A DNA stretch of 52,837 bases, from contig PWEK01000075.1 of NCBI GenBank assembly GCA_003553445.1, positions 1-52,837 of the forward strand, in the 5' to 3' direction. Positions 8,909 to 18,659 of this stretch are shown one piece after another (position 1 is the first letter of the stretch; every line of letters begins with the position of its first letter). The notes beneath the pieces are model-generated. The model saw only the letters and a list, made by a program, of their open reading frames with translations. It was not told the origin of the DNA and did no database searches. The stretch comes from Elusimicrobiota bacterium. Its GTDB lineage: Bacteria > CG03 > SLGR01. A program made the position numbers and the translations under genes.

Positions 8909-9003
8909 TTCTCTTTTTTAAGAATCCTCTCTTTTGGCTAAACATACCCTCTTTCAAACAAAACTTATTAGTTAAAAAGCAAATGCGCATATATATTCTT
9001 GAA

Positions 9004-10113
9004 TTATCCCCCCTCCAGCTTAACATACAAAAAAGTGTAGGAAGTTGTCGAAAAACACACCACATACATCATTCCAAAAACCCATATATAATTACCTGCG
9101 CCGGGAGATACAATAGAGGAAAACAAATAGACCAGAAGGGCTAAAACTCCTGTTAATAAAAGGGGCATTAAAATCATTATAATCAGAAGTTTTAATTCAC
9201 TTCTGTGTGTAATGCTCCAGCTGTAGGTAAGCGCTTCTATGGGGCCATACTCTCTGTCTACCAGCGCTATCTGCGCAAAGAAAAATCTCATGTAGAAATA
9301 ACCCACTACCAGGGAAATAATAATTATGCCTGTTGTGTGAAACCTTATTAAATCTTCTACTGTTCTTGCCCCTCCAACATAATTCCTGAATATTATGAAA
9401 ACTACAGCAAGAAACATGAATGTGACACCGCCTGAAATGAAATACAAACCAATCATATTAATTATAAGGTGAATTTTGCTTAAAAAGTCGGAAAACGATG
9501 CCCGGCCTCCACGCGATGTTATTATGAAAATATTTAAAAAACCTATTGTGAAGAAAGGTCCTAGAATAATTGAAACAAAAAATAAAAAGTCCAGCATATA
9601 AGAAAACACAGCCGCAAACAGCATAACAGCAGCAAAGAAAAGGGGCCTTTCTTTTATTTTATTAAAAGAGAATTTTAGGACATCCGTTATACTAAAATCA
9701 TTATTTTCATCTTCTTCTTCAGAGAAAGAGCTGTCATTTACATCCGGATCCGGCTGAGCCGATTCTCTTTTCTTCGTAAACGGCAATTTGCAGAAATCGC
9801 AGTAAGCGCTATCCGGAGGGTTTACAGAACCGCACTTGGAGCATTTTCCGTCCTGACTGCCATCCCGCGGCTCTTTTTTTTCTTCTTCCGAAGCATCCTC
9901 ATCCTCAAGAGTCAGATTATCCATAAGAAACATATCCTCAAACTCTTCAATCTCCCTGGCATCCTTCCACTCCCGCTGGCCCGGCCTCATCACCTGAATA
10001 TTATCTGAGAATTTCTTTTCGTTTTTTATTTTCTGAATAAGTCTCCTTACTGTTTCCAGCTGTTCGGATTTGTAAACCTTCTCACCTATTTTTATTTTCC
10101 ATTTATTATTCAT
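9004..10113 (-). CDS. Membrane protein with GYF_2-like and zinc-ribbon domains (paralogue 2)
   Basis: 369 residues. Order: GYF_2-like domain (1-65, KWKIKIGEKVYKSEQLETV...RPGQREWKDA), acidic linker, a Cys4 zinc ribbon (residues about 90-113: C-x2-C, then C-x2-C in YCDFCKLPF), second acidic linker, and six hydrophobic segments from about residue 150. AAAGGAG is placed five bases before the ATG. The gene is 95 bases upstream of paralogue 1 and 68 downstream of paralogue 3. No enzymatic motif is visible. The zinc ribbon and GYF_2 parts should face the cytosol, the rest is inner membrane. Confidence 0.72.
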   Translation of the reverse strand: MNNKWKIKIGEKVYKSEQLETVRRLIQKIKNEKKFSDNIQVMRPGQREWKDAREIEEFEDMFLMDNLTLEDEDASEEEKKEPRDGSQDGKCSKCGSVNPPDSAYCDFCKLPFTKKRESAQPDPDVNDSSFSEEEDENNDFSITDVLKFSFNKIKERPLFFAAVMLFAAVFSYMLDFLFFVSIILGPFFTIGFLNIFIITSRGGRASFSDFLSKIHLIINMIGLYFISGGVTFMFLAVVFIIFRNYVGGARTVEDLIRFHTTGIIIISLVVGYFYMRFFFAQIALVDREYGPIEALTYSWSITHRSELKLLIIMILMPLLLTGVLALLVYLFSSIVSPGAGNYIWVFGMMYVVCFSTTSYTFLYVKLEGG

Positions 10114-10181
10114 TTTTCTCCTTTATAGTTCCGCTTTTCCGGTAAAGTATGAAGCCATTTGAAAACATACATACACATATA

Positions 10182-11303
10182 CTAAGCTTGCTTTTGCGAA
10201 GCTCTTCCTTCCAATTTGGTGTATGCATAAACCAGTGCAATAATGGGAATACACAGAACATACAATATTCCCAAACCCCATATATAGTTTATCAATCTAA
10301 AACGGATTACCATTGAAAACAATGAAAGCAGCGATGTTAAAACCCCGAAAAGCAATAATGGAGCTATTATCATTATAACAACAAGTTTCAGCTCTTTTTT
10401 CCTGGTGATTTTCCAGCTTCGGATAAGCGATTCTGCCGGTCCGTATTCTTTATCAACCAGAATTATCTGTGAAAAGAAAAACCTGAGATAGAAATAAGCC
10501 AATATCACAGAGCCAATAATCATGCCCGCTTCCCTGTTTCCAAGCAAAAATTCAAAAATAAGGACAACTAAAATGGAAAAGAAAAAAATAACGGCGAATG
10601 TGATAAAATCCAAAAGTATCATATTAAATAAGAGATGACTTTTAGTGCTGAAATCAGAAAACGATGCCCGGCCTCCCCGGGCGGTTACTATGAAAATATT
10701 AAAAAATCCTATAGAAAACAAAGCAGATCCAATAATTACTAGCAACAAGGAGAATAGGGGGGTCAGAATCATAGCAAACATTGATACAAAATGCATTATA
10801 GAGTAAAACACGGCAGAAAACAGAATAACAGCAGCAAAAAAAAGCGGTCTTTCCTTTAATTTACTAAAGGCAAATATTAAGACCTCCTTTATATTGAAAT
10901 CATACGTAATGGTTTTTTCAGAAAGACCGCTGAAATTTAAATCCATCCCCGGCTGAGCCGATTCTCTTTTTTTCTTAAACGGTAATTTGCAGAAATCGCA
11001 GCATAAAGAATCAGGTGGGTTTTCAGATCCGCACTGGGGGCACTTTCCGTCCTGGATTTTTTCCCGCGGCTCTTTTCCCACCGTTTCGTCTTCCTCCAGA
11101 GTCAGTTTGTCAACAATAAACAATCCCTCAAACTCTTCAATCTCTCTCGCATTCTTCCACTCCCGCTCGCCCGGCCTCATAATCAGAACATCCTCAGATA
11201 ACCTGTTTTCGTCTTTAAGTTTATGCAGAAGCCTGCTTACCGTATCAACCTGTTCGGATTTGTAAATCTTCTCTCCTATCTTAATTTTCCATTTTTCCTG
11301 CAT
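10182..11303 (-). CDS. Membrane protein with GYF_2-like and zinc-ribbon domains (paralogue 3)
   Basis: 373 residues, the closest relative of paralogue 2: same GYF_2-like start (KWKIKIGEKIYKSEQVDTV), same zinc ribbon (KCPQCGSENPPDS, CDFCKLPF), same membrane half with a 25-residue longer hydrophobic insert near residues 175-210, and a short basic tail (RASQKQA). Its ATG is 9 bases after the stop of the M48 protease gene and has a TAGGAG site, so it is translated from the same transcript. It heads the trio and is probably the ancestral copy position. Function unknown; operon position suggests work together with the protease in the membrane. Confidence 0.72.
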   Translation of the reverse strand: MQEKWKIKIGEKIYKSEQVDTVSRLLHKLKDENRLSEDVLIMRPGEREWKNAREIEEFEGLFIVDKLTLEEDETVGKEPREKIQDGKCPQCGSENPPDSLCCDFCKLPFKKKRESAQPGMDLNFSGLSEKTITYDFNIKEVLIFAFSKLKERPLFFAAVILFSAVFYSIMHFVSMFAMILTPLFSLLLVIIGSALFSIGFFNIFIVTARGGRASFSDFSTKSHLLFNMILLDFITFAVIFFFSILVVLIFEFLLGNREAGMIIGSVILAYFYLRFFFSQIILVDKEYGPAESLIRSWKITRKKELKLVVIMIIAPLLLFGVLTSLLSLFSMVIRFRLINYIWGLGILYVLCIPIIALVYAYTKLEGRASQKQA

Positions 11304-11312
11304 TTTTTTCTC

Positions 11313-13226
11313 CTATTCCCTTACAATCCCCGGGAAAAGAGGCGGAACTGGACAACCTATGGCATCGGCTATGACCCTAAGTAATTCTGACTGAGATACA
11401 GTTATCCATCCGTCGGCTGAAACGCAAACGGCAGCGGCCTTGATAATGTTCTTTTTCACTTGGGGAACAGCCTCATCAAGTTCTTTCAGGGCCTTGTCAA
11501 TTTCCTTAAAACCGCGCTTCTTTTCCGGGAACATTTCAGGGTAATTATCCACCCCTAGCTTTTCAAAAGCTGATTTATATGATTTTTCCTTATTTTTTTG
11601 ATTCTCTTCACCGTAATGCGCAAGAGAAGACAGCAGAATACGGCACTGCGGTATTAAAGGCTTAATATTTTTGTAACGGACAGCTGTTTTTTTAGTTTTT
11701 GCAAAAGCCGGTTTCAGGTGCCTTTTTATCATGCTGTAAACGGCATACTCAAACAACGATATTTTCTTATTCGCTCTTATAAGAAAACGTATATTTTCAG
11801 AAAACCTTATATAGTTGTCCCTGTCCATACCCTTCAATGTAGCAACAGAAATATCAATAAGCGGCAGCCTGAACCTTGAAGGCAATGAGACTGCATCATA
11901 ATCCAATTTTTTTACATTGTTAAATATCTTTAAATCAACGTTTTCTTTAATATGTTTCAGCTGTTTCTTTTTAATATCGGAGGAAGCGCTGAAAAGCATT
12001 ACATATATAATCGACTCAGCCCCGCTGATTTCATGCACATTATTTAATACATAATTAGGGATAATTTCAAACATACTCCTGGCGTAATTCAAACCGGCTG
12101 CTTCAATAGTTCCCACAGATGCCGCCAACTTTTCAGCGTTTATGCGGCTTTCCGGTTTTTCCCCTTCCTCTTTAGAACCACGTTTGTTCTTATCCCGGAG
12201 AGTCTTTTTCTCTTCAGAGCTATCCCCTGAAGATATTCCGACCCTCTTTATTCTATTTTCAAGTGAAGGATGCATGCCAAATGAGCCCTTAAGCCGCCTG
12301 GGGAGGCATTCAGCAAGAAACATGTGATTGGCTTCATGGGCATACAGATTGTTTATATAAGAACCAGGAAACCGGCTCATGAGTTTTCTGAAAACAGATG
12401 TCAACGCCTCCGGGTTTCTTGTAAACTGCACCGCCTGGGCATCCGCAAGATACTCTTGCTGGCGCATTATGGCTTTTTTAATAATCTTTGCCAGAAAAAC
12501 ACCTAAATATCCTACAACCATTAGAGCTATTCCCAGGGGTAAAAAATGTAATGGGGGGCGGTTTCTTCTATTACCGAGATAAATAGCTTTCCCTGAACGG
12601 GTTCTCCCCAGGACAAGAAAATATCCCACCAATGCCACAACAAGTATTCCGTGAAGAAGGCCCAAAAGCATGCAATCCAAACGGGTATCGCCGTTTGCTA
12701 TATGACTGAACTCATGTGCAATAACTGACTGAAGCTCATCCCTGTTTAAATGTTTTAAACACCCCCGGGTGACCCCAATGACACAGATGCCGGGATAACT
12801 GCCCATGGAAAAGGCGTTAATACTTTCTTCGTTATCAAGTAGATAAACAAATGGAAGAGGCACACCGGAAGCTATGGAAATTTCTTCAATAACATTAAAA
12901 AGAACACGCTCTTTGAAATTTTCTGTTGAAGGATCAACATACCTGCCGCCGAAAAGCGATGCCGTGTAAGTCTCTTTTTTTGATATTTTACTTATCTTGT
13001 AGCTGGACCCTGAACCTATAATAAGTAAGGTTATCGCCGATACTGAAACCGCCAGAAATGTTCTCTCTGAAAACAATTCCATTATGCCTGAGTCAGTATA
13101 ATAAGCCAGCGGGGCAAAGATAACAGCATTTACTGCAGCCACCAGTATAATCACCGCCAGTATATAAGCGACAATTAACCATTTTGCCCTTTTCCTGGCT
13201 GAATCCTGGTTTTCAAAAAAGCTCAC
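11313..13226 (-). CDS. M48-family (HtpX/Ste24-like) membrane zinc metalloprotease with TerB-like C-terminus
   Basis: 637 residues, starting with GTG behind GGGGA. Two N-terminal membrane segments (18-40, 55-70), then the M48 catalytic region: HEFSH with zinc ligands His171 and His175, two more hydrophobic segments, and QQEYLADAQAV carrying the third ligand Glu near residue 256. HtpX itself ends at about 290 residues; here about 300 more follow, with a charged linker (HPSLENRIKRVG then KEEGEKPESR) and a helical domain ending CVSADGWITVSQSELLRVIADAIGCPVPPL, which resembles the TerB-like tail seen in other long M48 proteins. Expected role: membrane protein quality control at the inner membrane. 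Three GYF_2-like membrane genes follow directly and may be partners or substrates. Confidence 0.85.
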   Translation of the reverse strand: MSFFENQDSARKRAKWLIVAYILAVIILVAAVNAVIFAPLAYYTDSGIMELFSERTFLAVSVSAITLLIIGSGSSYKISKISKKETYTASLFGGRYVDPSTENFKERVLFNVIEEISIASGVPLPFVYLLDNEESINAFSMGSYPGICVIGVTRGCLKHLNRDELQSVIAHEFSHIANGDTRLDCMLLGLLHGILVVALVGYFLVLGRTRSGKAIYLGNRRNRPPLHFLPLGIALMVVGYLGVFLAKIIKKAIMRQQEYLADAQAVQFTRNPEALTSVFRKLMSRFPGSYINNLYAHEANHMFLAECLPRRLKGSFGMHPSLENRIKRVGISSGDSSEEKKTLRDKNKRGSKEEGEKPESRINAEKLAASVGTIEAAGLNYARSMFEIIPNYVLNNVHEISGAESIIYVMLFSASSDIKKKQLKHIKENVDLKIFNNVKKLDYDAVSLPSRFRLPLIDISVATLKGMDRDNYIRFSENIRFLIRANKKISLFEYAVYSMIKRHLKPAFAKTKKTAVRYKNIKPLIPQCRILLSSLAHYGEENQKNKEKSYKSAFEKLGVDNYPEMFPEKKRGFKEIDKALKELDEAVPQVKKNIIKAAAVCVSADGWITVSQSELLRVIADAIGCPVPPLFPGIVRE

Positions 13227-13312
13227 TTTAAAATCCCCGCCTTTTTCAGTAACTTCGCTAATAGCATATAATAACTATAATTTAACTCCACTTCATAATT
13301 CAACATTAAGCT

Positions 13313-14131
13313 TCAGCGCTGCTTTTTAAAAAAAGCTTTATCCCATGATATAAGGAAAATAAATAAAATATTAAAAGGAAAAATAACAAGCAGCATATAC
13401 AAGAAAATTGCTTTGTCGAAAAGAGCGCTCAATAACATAAAAAGAACAATAAGACAGTTATGTCCGGCAGGGCCTATCAGCCTTACTGCATTCATAAACG
13501 GTTTTCTTTTTGTAAGGAAATCCTGCCGGGACTGTGAATCCTGTATATAAATATACTCTGTTTTTTTAGATGATACCCCCCTTTGAAAAAATTGATAAAC
13601 GCGGTATGCTCCTCTCAGAAAACCGGAAGATATTTCATTCCCGGGATCTCCGGTTTCCGGATTGTCTTCAACCGTATCGGAATAACCCTCAATCAAACCG
13701 GACAAAAACCACTGCTTTTTAAAATCATAGTAAATGCTGTGCGCAGCCATGGACAATGCAGCGCCGGCTGTCCACAGCCATGCGTGGTTAATGTATTCAG
13801 AAAGATATAATGCCATACCTATGTGTACGGCAAGCGCCGAGACGTAATCCGCAGTTCCGTCGAGCATCCTTCCAAGCAGGCTGCCGCCTCCTCTGAGCCT
13901 GGCAAGCTGTCCGTCTGCGCAGTCTAAAATCATTGAAATCAAAAGAAGCCCCGCCGCCGGGACCACCATTCTATATCCCGCCAGAATACCCGCGAAAACA
14001 CCGGCTGAAGCAGAGAAAAATGTTATATGATTAGGTGTTACGGAACTGTTTTTAAATACATTTACAACTATAGAAGCAGCCCGCCTTAAAAAGAAATGAC
14101 AGGGCTCTCTGGTATGTTTTCTTACATTCAA
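13313..14131 (-). CDS. CDP-alcohol phosphatidyltransferase
   Basis: 272 residues, inner membrane. The family signature D-G-x2-A-R-x8-G-x3-D-x3-D is complete (DGQLAR then G...D...D, residues about 90-112). Five to six hydrophobic segments flank it. It should transfer a phosphoalcohol from CDP-alcohol (such as CDP-diacylglycerol) to another alcohol in phospholipid or inositol-phosphate synthesis. The middle region (residues 160-215) is a long soluble loop not present in PgsA or PssA, so the acceptor is unclear. The gene begins 4 bases after dinB, apparently coupled to it, and 86 bases separate it from the protease gene. Confidence 0.85.
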   Translation of the reverse strand: MNVRKHTREPCHFFLRRAASIVVNVFKNSSVTPNHITFFSASAGVFAGILAGYRMVVPAAGLLLISMILDCADGQLARLRGGGSLLGRMLDGTADYVSALAVHIGMALYLSEYINHAWLWTAGAALSMAAHSIYYDFKKQWFLSGLIEGYSDTVEDNPETGDPGNEISSGFLRGAYRVYQFFQRGVSSKKTEYIYIQDSQSRQDFLTKRKPFMNAVRLIGPAGHNCLIVLFMLLSALFDKAIFLYMLLVIFPFNILFIFLISWDKAFFKKQR

Positions 14132-14135
14132 TTTT

Positions 14136-15317
14136 TTATTTCAACCGGCTGCGGCAGGCAGCCCTCCGGATAACCCCTTCCCCGTATTTTTCCTGCATTT
14201 TTTCAACCGCCTTATGAATATCTTCTTTCACATCTTTTCTGCCATAAAATAAATCAAGTTCTTCACTGTCGAAGTTTGAAGCTTTTACGCCTACCAGCCT
14301 GACCTTCTTTCCACACCTGCTAAACTCTTCGTATAAGTCCTTTATCCTTCCGTATATATCTTCAACATAATTGGTCTGTTTCGGCATTGTATAACTCCTG
14401 GTATATGTATTAAAACCCTCAAGCCTTATTTTCATCGTTACTGTTCTTGCCTTCAGGGATTTTTTTCGCAGCCTCATCGAAACCTTTTCACATAAAGTCA
14501 AAAATGTTCCCATGATTTTTTCTCTTTCCGCGGTATTAGAGGGAAACGTAAACTCATTGCTCACTGACTTTATTTCCTGGCGGCTTTCTACCTCTCTGGA
14601 ATCCTTTCCGTTTGCCAGATGCCACAGATTAACCCCGTTTTTTCCAAACACATTATATAATTCCCGAACATCTTTATCTGCCAGGTCCGCGAAAGTTCTA
14701 ATATTCATTTCGTGCAGGATACCCAGCGTTTTTTTTCCAACCCCCCATAATCTGCCTATATCAAGGGGCCTGAGAAAACCGGAAAGATTTTCATTTTTTA
14801 CATAAACAAGACCATCGGGCTTAAGGATATCGGATGCAATCTTTGCCGCCAGCTTGTTGGGTGCAAGCCCAACCGAAGAGGTTAATTTCAAGCTTTTCTT
14901 TATTTTTTCTTTCAGTATTTTACAAGTTCTTAAAGGAGAGCCGAAAAGATGAAAGCTGCCGGAAATATCCAGAAAAGCCTCATCGATGCTAAGCTTCTCA
15001 ACCCTGGGTGTGAAATTCAAAAATATCTTAAAAAGACGGGCTGATACCTTCAAATACTCATCCATATTTACCGGAAGAAACACAGCATCAGGACACTTTC
15101 TGTATGCAACAGAAACGGGCATTGCGGAATGAATTCCGTACTTTCTCGCTTCATACGAACAAGCTGAAACCACCCCGCGTCCTTCACCTTTTTTGGGATC
15201 AGCCCCCACTACCACCGGTTTTTTTTCATACTTAGGATTATTGCGCTGCTCAACAGAGGCAAAAAACGCATCCATGTCAACATGAACAATATAACTTCTG
15301 TTATCTGAAGGACTCAT
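14136..15317 (-). CDS. dinB: DNA polymerase IV (Y-family translesion polymerase)
   Basis: 393 residues. N-terminal VHVDMDAFFASVEQ carries the first metal Asp, followed by CSYEARKYGIHSAMP and LSIDEAFLDISG with the catalytic Asp-Glu pair. Then come the helix-hairpin-helix thumb (GVGKKTLGILHEMNIRTFADL) and the little-finger domain. SEELDLFYG near residue 361 sits where the clamp-binding segment is found in the family. Length is normal. Copies past damaged bases with low fidelity. The stop codon is 4 bases before the CDP-alcohol transferase start. No LexA-type box is evident, and expression is probably from the upstream signalling genes. Confidence 0.95.
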   Translation of the reverse strand: MSPSDNRSYIVHVDMDAFFASVEQRNNPKYEKKPVVVGADPKKGEGRGVVSACSYEARKYGIHSAMPVSVAYRKCPDAVFLPVNMDEYLKVSARLFKIFLNFTPRVEKLSIDEAFLDISGSFHLFGSPLRTCKILKEKIKKSLKLTSSVGLAPNKLAAKIASDILKPDGLVYVKNENLSGFLRPLDIGRLWGVGKKTLGILHEMNIRTFADLADKDVRELYNVFGKNGVNLWHLANGKDSREVESRQEIKSVSNEFTFPSNTAEREKIMGTFLTLCEKVSMRLRKKSLKARTVTMKIRLEGFNTYTRSYTMPKQTNYVEDIYGRIKDLYEEFSRCGKKVRLVGVKASNFDSEELDLFYGRKDVKEDIHKAVEKMQEKYGEGVIRRAACRSRLK

Positions 15318-15335
15318 TGAATTAGCCCTGGCTTA

Positions 15336-18300
15336 CTATGTATCGAAATTCTTTTTTTCCTTTTCACATACTGGAAAAAAGACATCAAACGTAGTCCCCT
15401 GTTCCGGTTCGCTGGATACTTCGATAAACCCCTTATTCTGCCTTACAATTCCGTAAACAGTGGCCAGCCCGAGACCGGTACTCCTTTCGGTTTCTTTTCC
15501 GGAAAAAAAGGGATCAAAAATATCAGGCAATACTTCCTGCGGTATGCCTCGGCCGTTATCACTGAATTTGATCTTTACGTATTTACCGGATGAAACATGA
15601 TGTTTACGGCAAAAATCCTCATCCAAGTTACAGCAGGAGGTTTCTATACTCCCCCTGCCCCTACCTGAGATCGCCTCTCTGGAATTTACAGTAAAATTCA
15701 CTAGAATACGGTTTAGCTGTTCCGGATCCATCTTTATATTAACCCCGGAGTTACAATTCCATGCGATTTTTATCTTATCCCCTATAAGAGAGTTAAGCAT
15801 CTTTTTCATTCCTTTAACAGTTTCATCAACATCAATAATAATGGGACACTGAGGCTGCTTTTCTGCAAATGCCTGCAGCTGAAAAGTCATCTCTGAAAGT
15901 TTTTCAGCGGATCTTTTTATCTTTTCTATCTCTTTCTCACTCTCATGTCCTGAAACGGCCGCTTTACCTGCATTTTTCATTATCTCACTCAAAATATTGT
16001 CAAAATCACTTGCGATACCCCCGGCAAGGCGGCCAACCGTTTCCATTTTTTGAGCCTGGGCCATCTGTTGCTGAATATTAACATTCTCAAAAGCATCAGA
16101 TGCTATGTTTGCCAAAACTTTCAGAAGAGATATAGAATCCTCTTCCCATTTCTTTTTTTGCCTGACAGTATCAAACCCCATAAATCCGTTGAGACAGGAA
16201 AATCTGTCTTTTACCGATACACACATCATTGATTTTATCTTCTGCCTTTTGAACTCATTTTTTTCTTTGTCAGCTATATCAGGCATCTTATCAACATCAT
16301 TTATACATACATGACTGCCTTTTTTTATTTTTTTTATAAACCAGGGCATTGTTTCAACGGGAATTTCCTGGATGGTATCTTTCTGCGGAGAAATACCATC
16401 CCGGCACCACTCGTGTGTATTGTTCATTTTCATTCCATCATTTGAAAGCCTTATAAAATAAGCCCTGTCAACTTTGAAAAACTCCCCGCAGTTTTTCAGC
16501 ATAAGATTTATTTTCCTGTCAATATTGTTTTCATTGACATTTATGAAACTTGATGATATTCCGGCAACGAGACTGTTGAGCATTGCCTGTCTTTCTATTC
16601 TGTCTTCCGCCCTCTTCCTGTCAGTAATATCCACACAATGTCCTATATACCCGAGAAACTTTCCCTTCTTATTAAAACGCGGCTTTCCATTTACAAGTAT
16701 CCACCGGTATTTACCATCTGCGCGCCTCAAGCGGTATTCGAGGTGATAAGCTTTGCGTTTTTCAAAAGACTTCATGTAAGTCTGCAGACACATAATAAGA
16801 TCATCCGGATGAACGCTTCCGGTCCATCCGTCTCCCAGCTCCTGCTCCAGCGATCTGCCGGTAAAATCAAGCCAGGGTTTATTGAAATAATCCCTCTTTC
16901 TGTCTTCCCTGGAGGTCCAAATCATAGTATTTCCGGAATCAGCAAGGGTTCTGAACCTGAACTCACTTTCCGAAAGCTCTCTCTCAGCTTTCTTTCTCTC
17001 TGTTATGTCTTCCGAAATCCCCAGGAGGTAAACTGCTTCACCTTTTTCATTTAAAATCGGCACCTTTCTTGTATGAAGTATCCTGAGTCCACGATGGCGG
17101 GTCTTTATCGGCTCTTCGGGTATATTTACTGCTTTTTTTCCTCTCAAAACCTCATAATCTTTCTGAGTAAAAAAATCCGCCTGCTCTTTAGGAAAAAAGT
17201 CATAATCGTTCTTCCCATACAGGTCCTCTCTCGAAAATCCGAGCAGCTCTTCGCCCGCTTTATTAAAACGCACAAATCGCAATTCGCGCGCTTCCTTTAA
17301 AAAAAGCATCATATTCGGAATGTTTTCTACTATCGAGTCAAGAAGATTATTTGCCCTTCTCAGTTCATCTTCAGCCTGCTTTTGTTCAATAACGCCCGAT
17401 ATTATCCTGGAGATTGCCAGAAAATAATTTATATCTTCTTTTTGCCACTCCCTCGCTTTATTACACTCATCAAACCCTAAAAATCCGTAAAAAGAATCTC
17501 TTACAAGCAGCGGTACCACCAAAACGGACTTTACCTTTAAATCCATAAAACTTGACCTTAACTCTTCAATGTCAATATTCTCAGTATCGTTAAAACAAAA
17601 ATAATCTCCCCGGTTAAGCGTTTTCATTATCCAATTACTGTTCTTGTAATTAAATCTTTTGTTTACTGCTTCTATCCCGGATTCAACCCCCTGACTTAGC
17701 CGCTCATTAATGCAATTAGCCCTGTCCTCCATATCATCATACTCATAAATATAACAGCGGCTCGCATTTACAGTATCAGCCATCAGATCAAGGCTCTCCG
17801 AAAGAAAACTCTCAAGCCTCTTTACTGAAACTGCCCTTGAAGATATGTCAACCAGCAGTCTTTCATAGGTCAACCGCTTCATAAGAGCTTTCCTGTCCTG
17901 TTTTCTTATTGTAATATCACGAACTGTTGCAAGTAGAAAGGATTTGTTATCAATATTAACCCTTGATAGCAGTACCGTAGAAGGGAATTCTTTGCCTTCA
18001 GAATTTTTGTGCTGCCATTCGAAAAAAACTGAGCCTTCTTTCATGGCTTTTTTAATCATTTTTTTCGCCATGCTTTGGGACTTTTTTCTATCCGGCTGAT
18101 ATTTAGGCGACAACTTCCAAATATTTTCTTTTTTTATCTCTTTTTCTTCGGAAATACCGAAAAGCTTCAATGCCGCCGGATTTGCAGATGTAAAGTTCCA
18201 CTCCGGAGGCTCCATGGTCAATATCGGGTCTTTGGATTTTTCAAAAAGCGACCTGTATCTTTTTTCCGATGTCATAATATCACGGTTCGCAGCCCTGAGC

Positions 18301-18659
18301 TGTTGCTCGGTAGCCCTTAATTGCTGGTTGGCTGCTTTTAACTTAGACTCAGTCTTTTTCAAAGAGCTTATATTCGCCGCATAGATAATTACATTGTGTT
18401 TTTTCTTCAGGGGCTCAAAAATAAAAAGGTATGTTTTTTCATCCCTGCTTTCCTCCAGTCTGATTTGATTGCCTGTCTTGACAGCTTTCCTTGATGCTTT
18501 ATACAAGCGCCCCGAAAGATTCTCCCCCTCTTTTATCTTAAGAATATTCCTGGCTGCGGGATTTGCAAAAAGAATTCTGGATTTTTTTATCCTTATCACC
18601 GGATTCGGGTTTTTATCCAGAAAGCCCTCTAAAAAAACCTCGTCAAAAATCCTTGTCAT
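15336..18659 (-). CDS. PAS/GAF multidomain histidine-kinase-like protein lacking the phospho-acceptor His
   Basis: 1107 residues, no membrane segment. Order by sequence: PAS (about 10-95), coiled coil (105-135, LKAANQQLRATEQQL), PAS (137-255), GAF (265-430), PAS (437-560), PAS (565-690), GAF (700-860), a HisKA-like helical pair (865-930) and HATPase (960-1100; NSREAI, DNGRGI, TGLGLATVYGI). The H-box reads GGIASDFDNI instead of the family GGIAHDFNNI: Ser884 (codon AGT at 16008-16010) stands where His should be. The ATP-binding boxes look intact. It overlaps cheD by four bases (ATGA). Possible roles: a sensor that acts without its own phosphorylation, a partner that phosphorylates another H-box in trans, or a decayed kinase. 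Confidence 0.85.
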   Translation of the reverse strand: MTRIFDEVFLEGFLDKNPNPVIRIKKSRILFANPAARNILKIKEGENLSGRLYKASRKAVKTGNQIRLEESRDEKTYLFIFEPLKKKHNVIIYAANISSLKKTESKLKAANQQLRATEQQLRAANRDIMTSEKRYRSLFEKSKDPILTMEPPEWNFTSANPAALKLFGISEEKEIKKENIWKLSPKYQPDRKKSQSMAKKMIKKAMKEGSVFFEWQHKNSEGKEFPSTVLLSRVNIDNKSFLLATVRDITIRKQDRKALMKRLTYERLLVDISSRAVSVKRLESFLSESLDLMADTVNASRCYIYEYDDMEDRANCINERLSQGVESGIEAVNKRFNYKNSNWIMKTLNRGDYFCFNDTENIDIEELRSSFMDLKVKSVLVVPLLVRDSFYGFLGFDECNKAREWQKEDINYFLAISRIISGVIEQKQAEDELRRANNLLDSIVENIPNMMLFLKEARELRFVRFNKAGEELLGFSREDLYGKNDYDFFPKEQADFFTQKDYEVLRGKKAVNIPEEPIKTRHRGLRILHTRKVPILNEKGEAVYLLGISEDITERKKAERELSESEFRFRTLADSGNTMIWTSREDRKRDYFNKPWLDFTGRSLEQELGDGWTGSVHPDDLIMCLQTYMKSFEKRKAYHLEYRLRRADGKYRWILVNGKPRFNKKGKFLGYIGHCVDITDRKRAEDRIERQAMLNSLVAGISSSFINVNENNIDRKINLMLKNCGEFFKVDRAYFIRLSNDGMKMNNTHEWCRDGISPQKDTIQEIPVETMPWFIKKIKKGSHVCINDVDKMPDIADKEKNEFKRQKIKSMMCVSVKDRFSCLNGFMGFDTVRQKKKWEEDSISLLKVLANIASDAFENVNIQQQMAQAQKMETVGRLAGGIASDFDNILSEIMKNAGKAAVSGHESEKEIEKIKRSAEKLSEMTFQLQAFAEKQPQCPIIIDVDETVKGMKKMLNSLIGDKIKIAWNCNSGVNIKMDPEQLNRILVNFTVNSREAISGRGRGSIETSCCNLDEDFCRKHHVSSGKYVKIKFSDNGRGIPQEVLPDIFDPFFSGKETERSTGLGLATVYGIVRQNKGFIEVSSEPEQGTTFDVFFPVCEKEKKNFDT

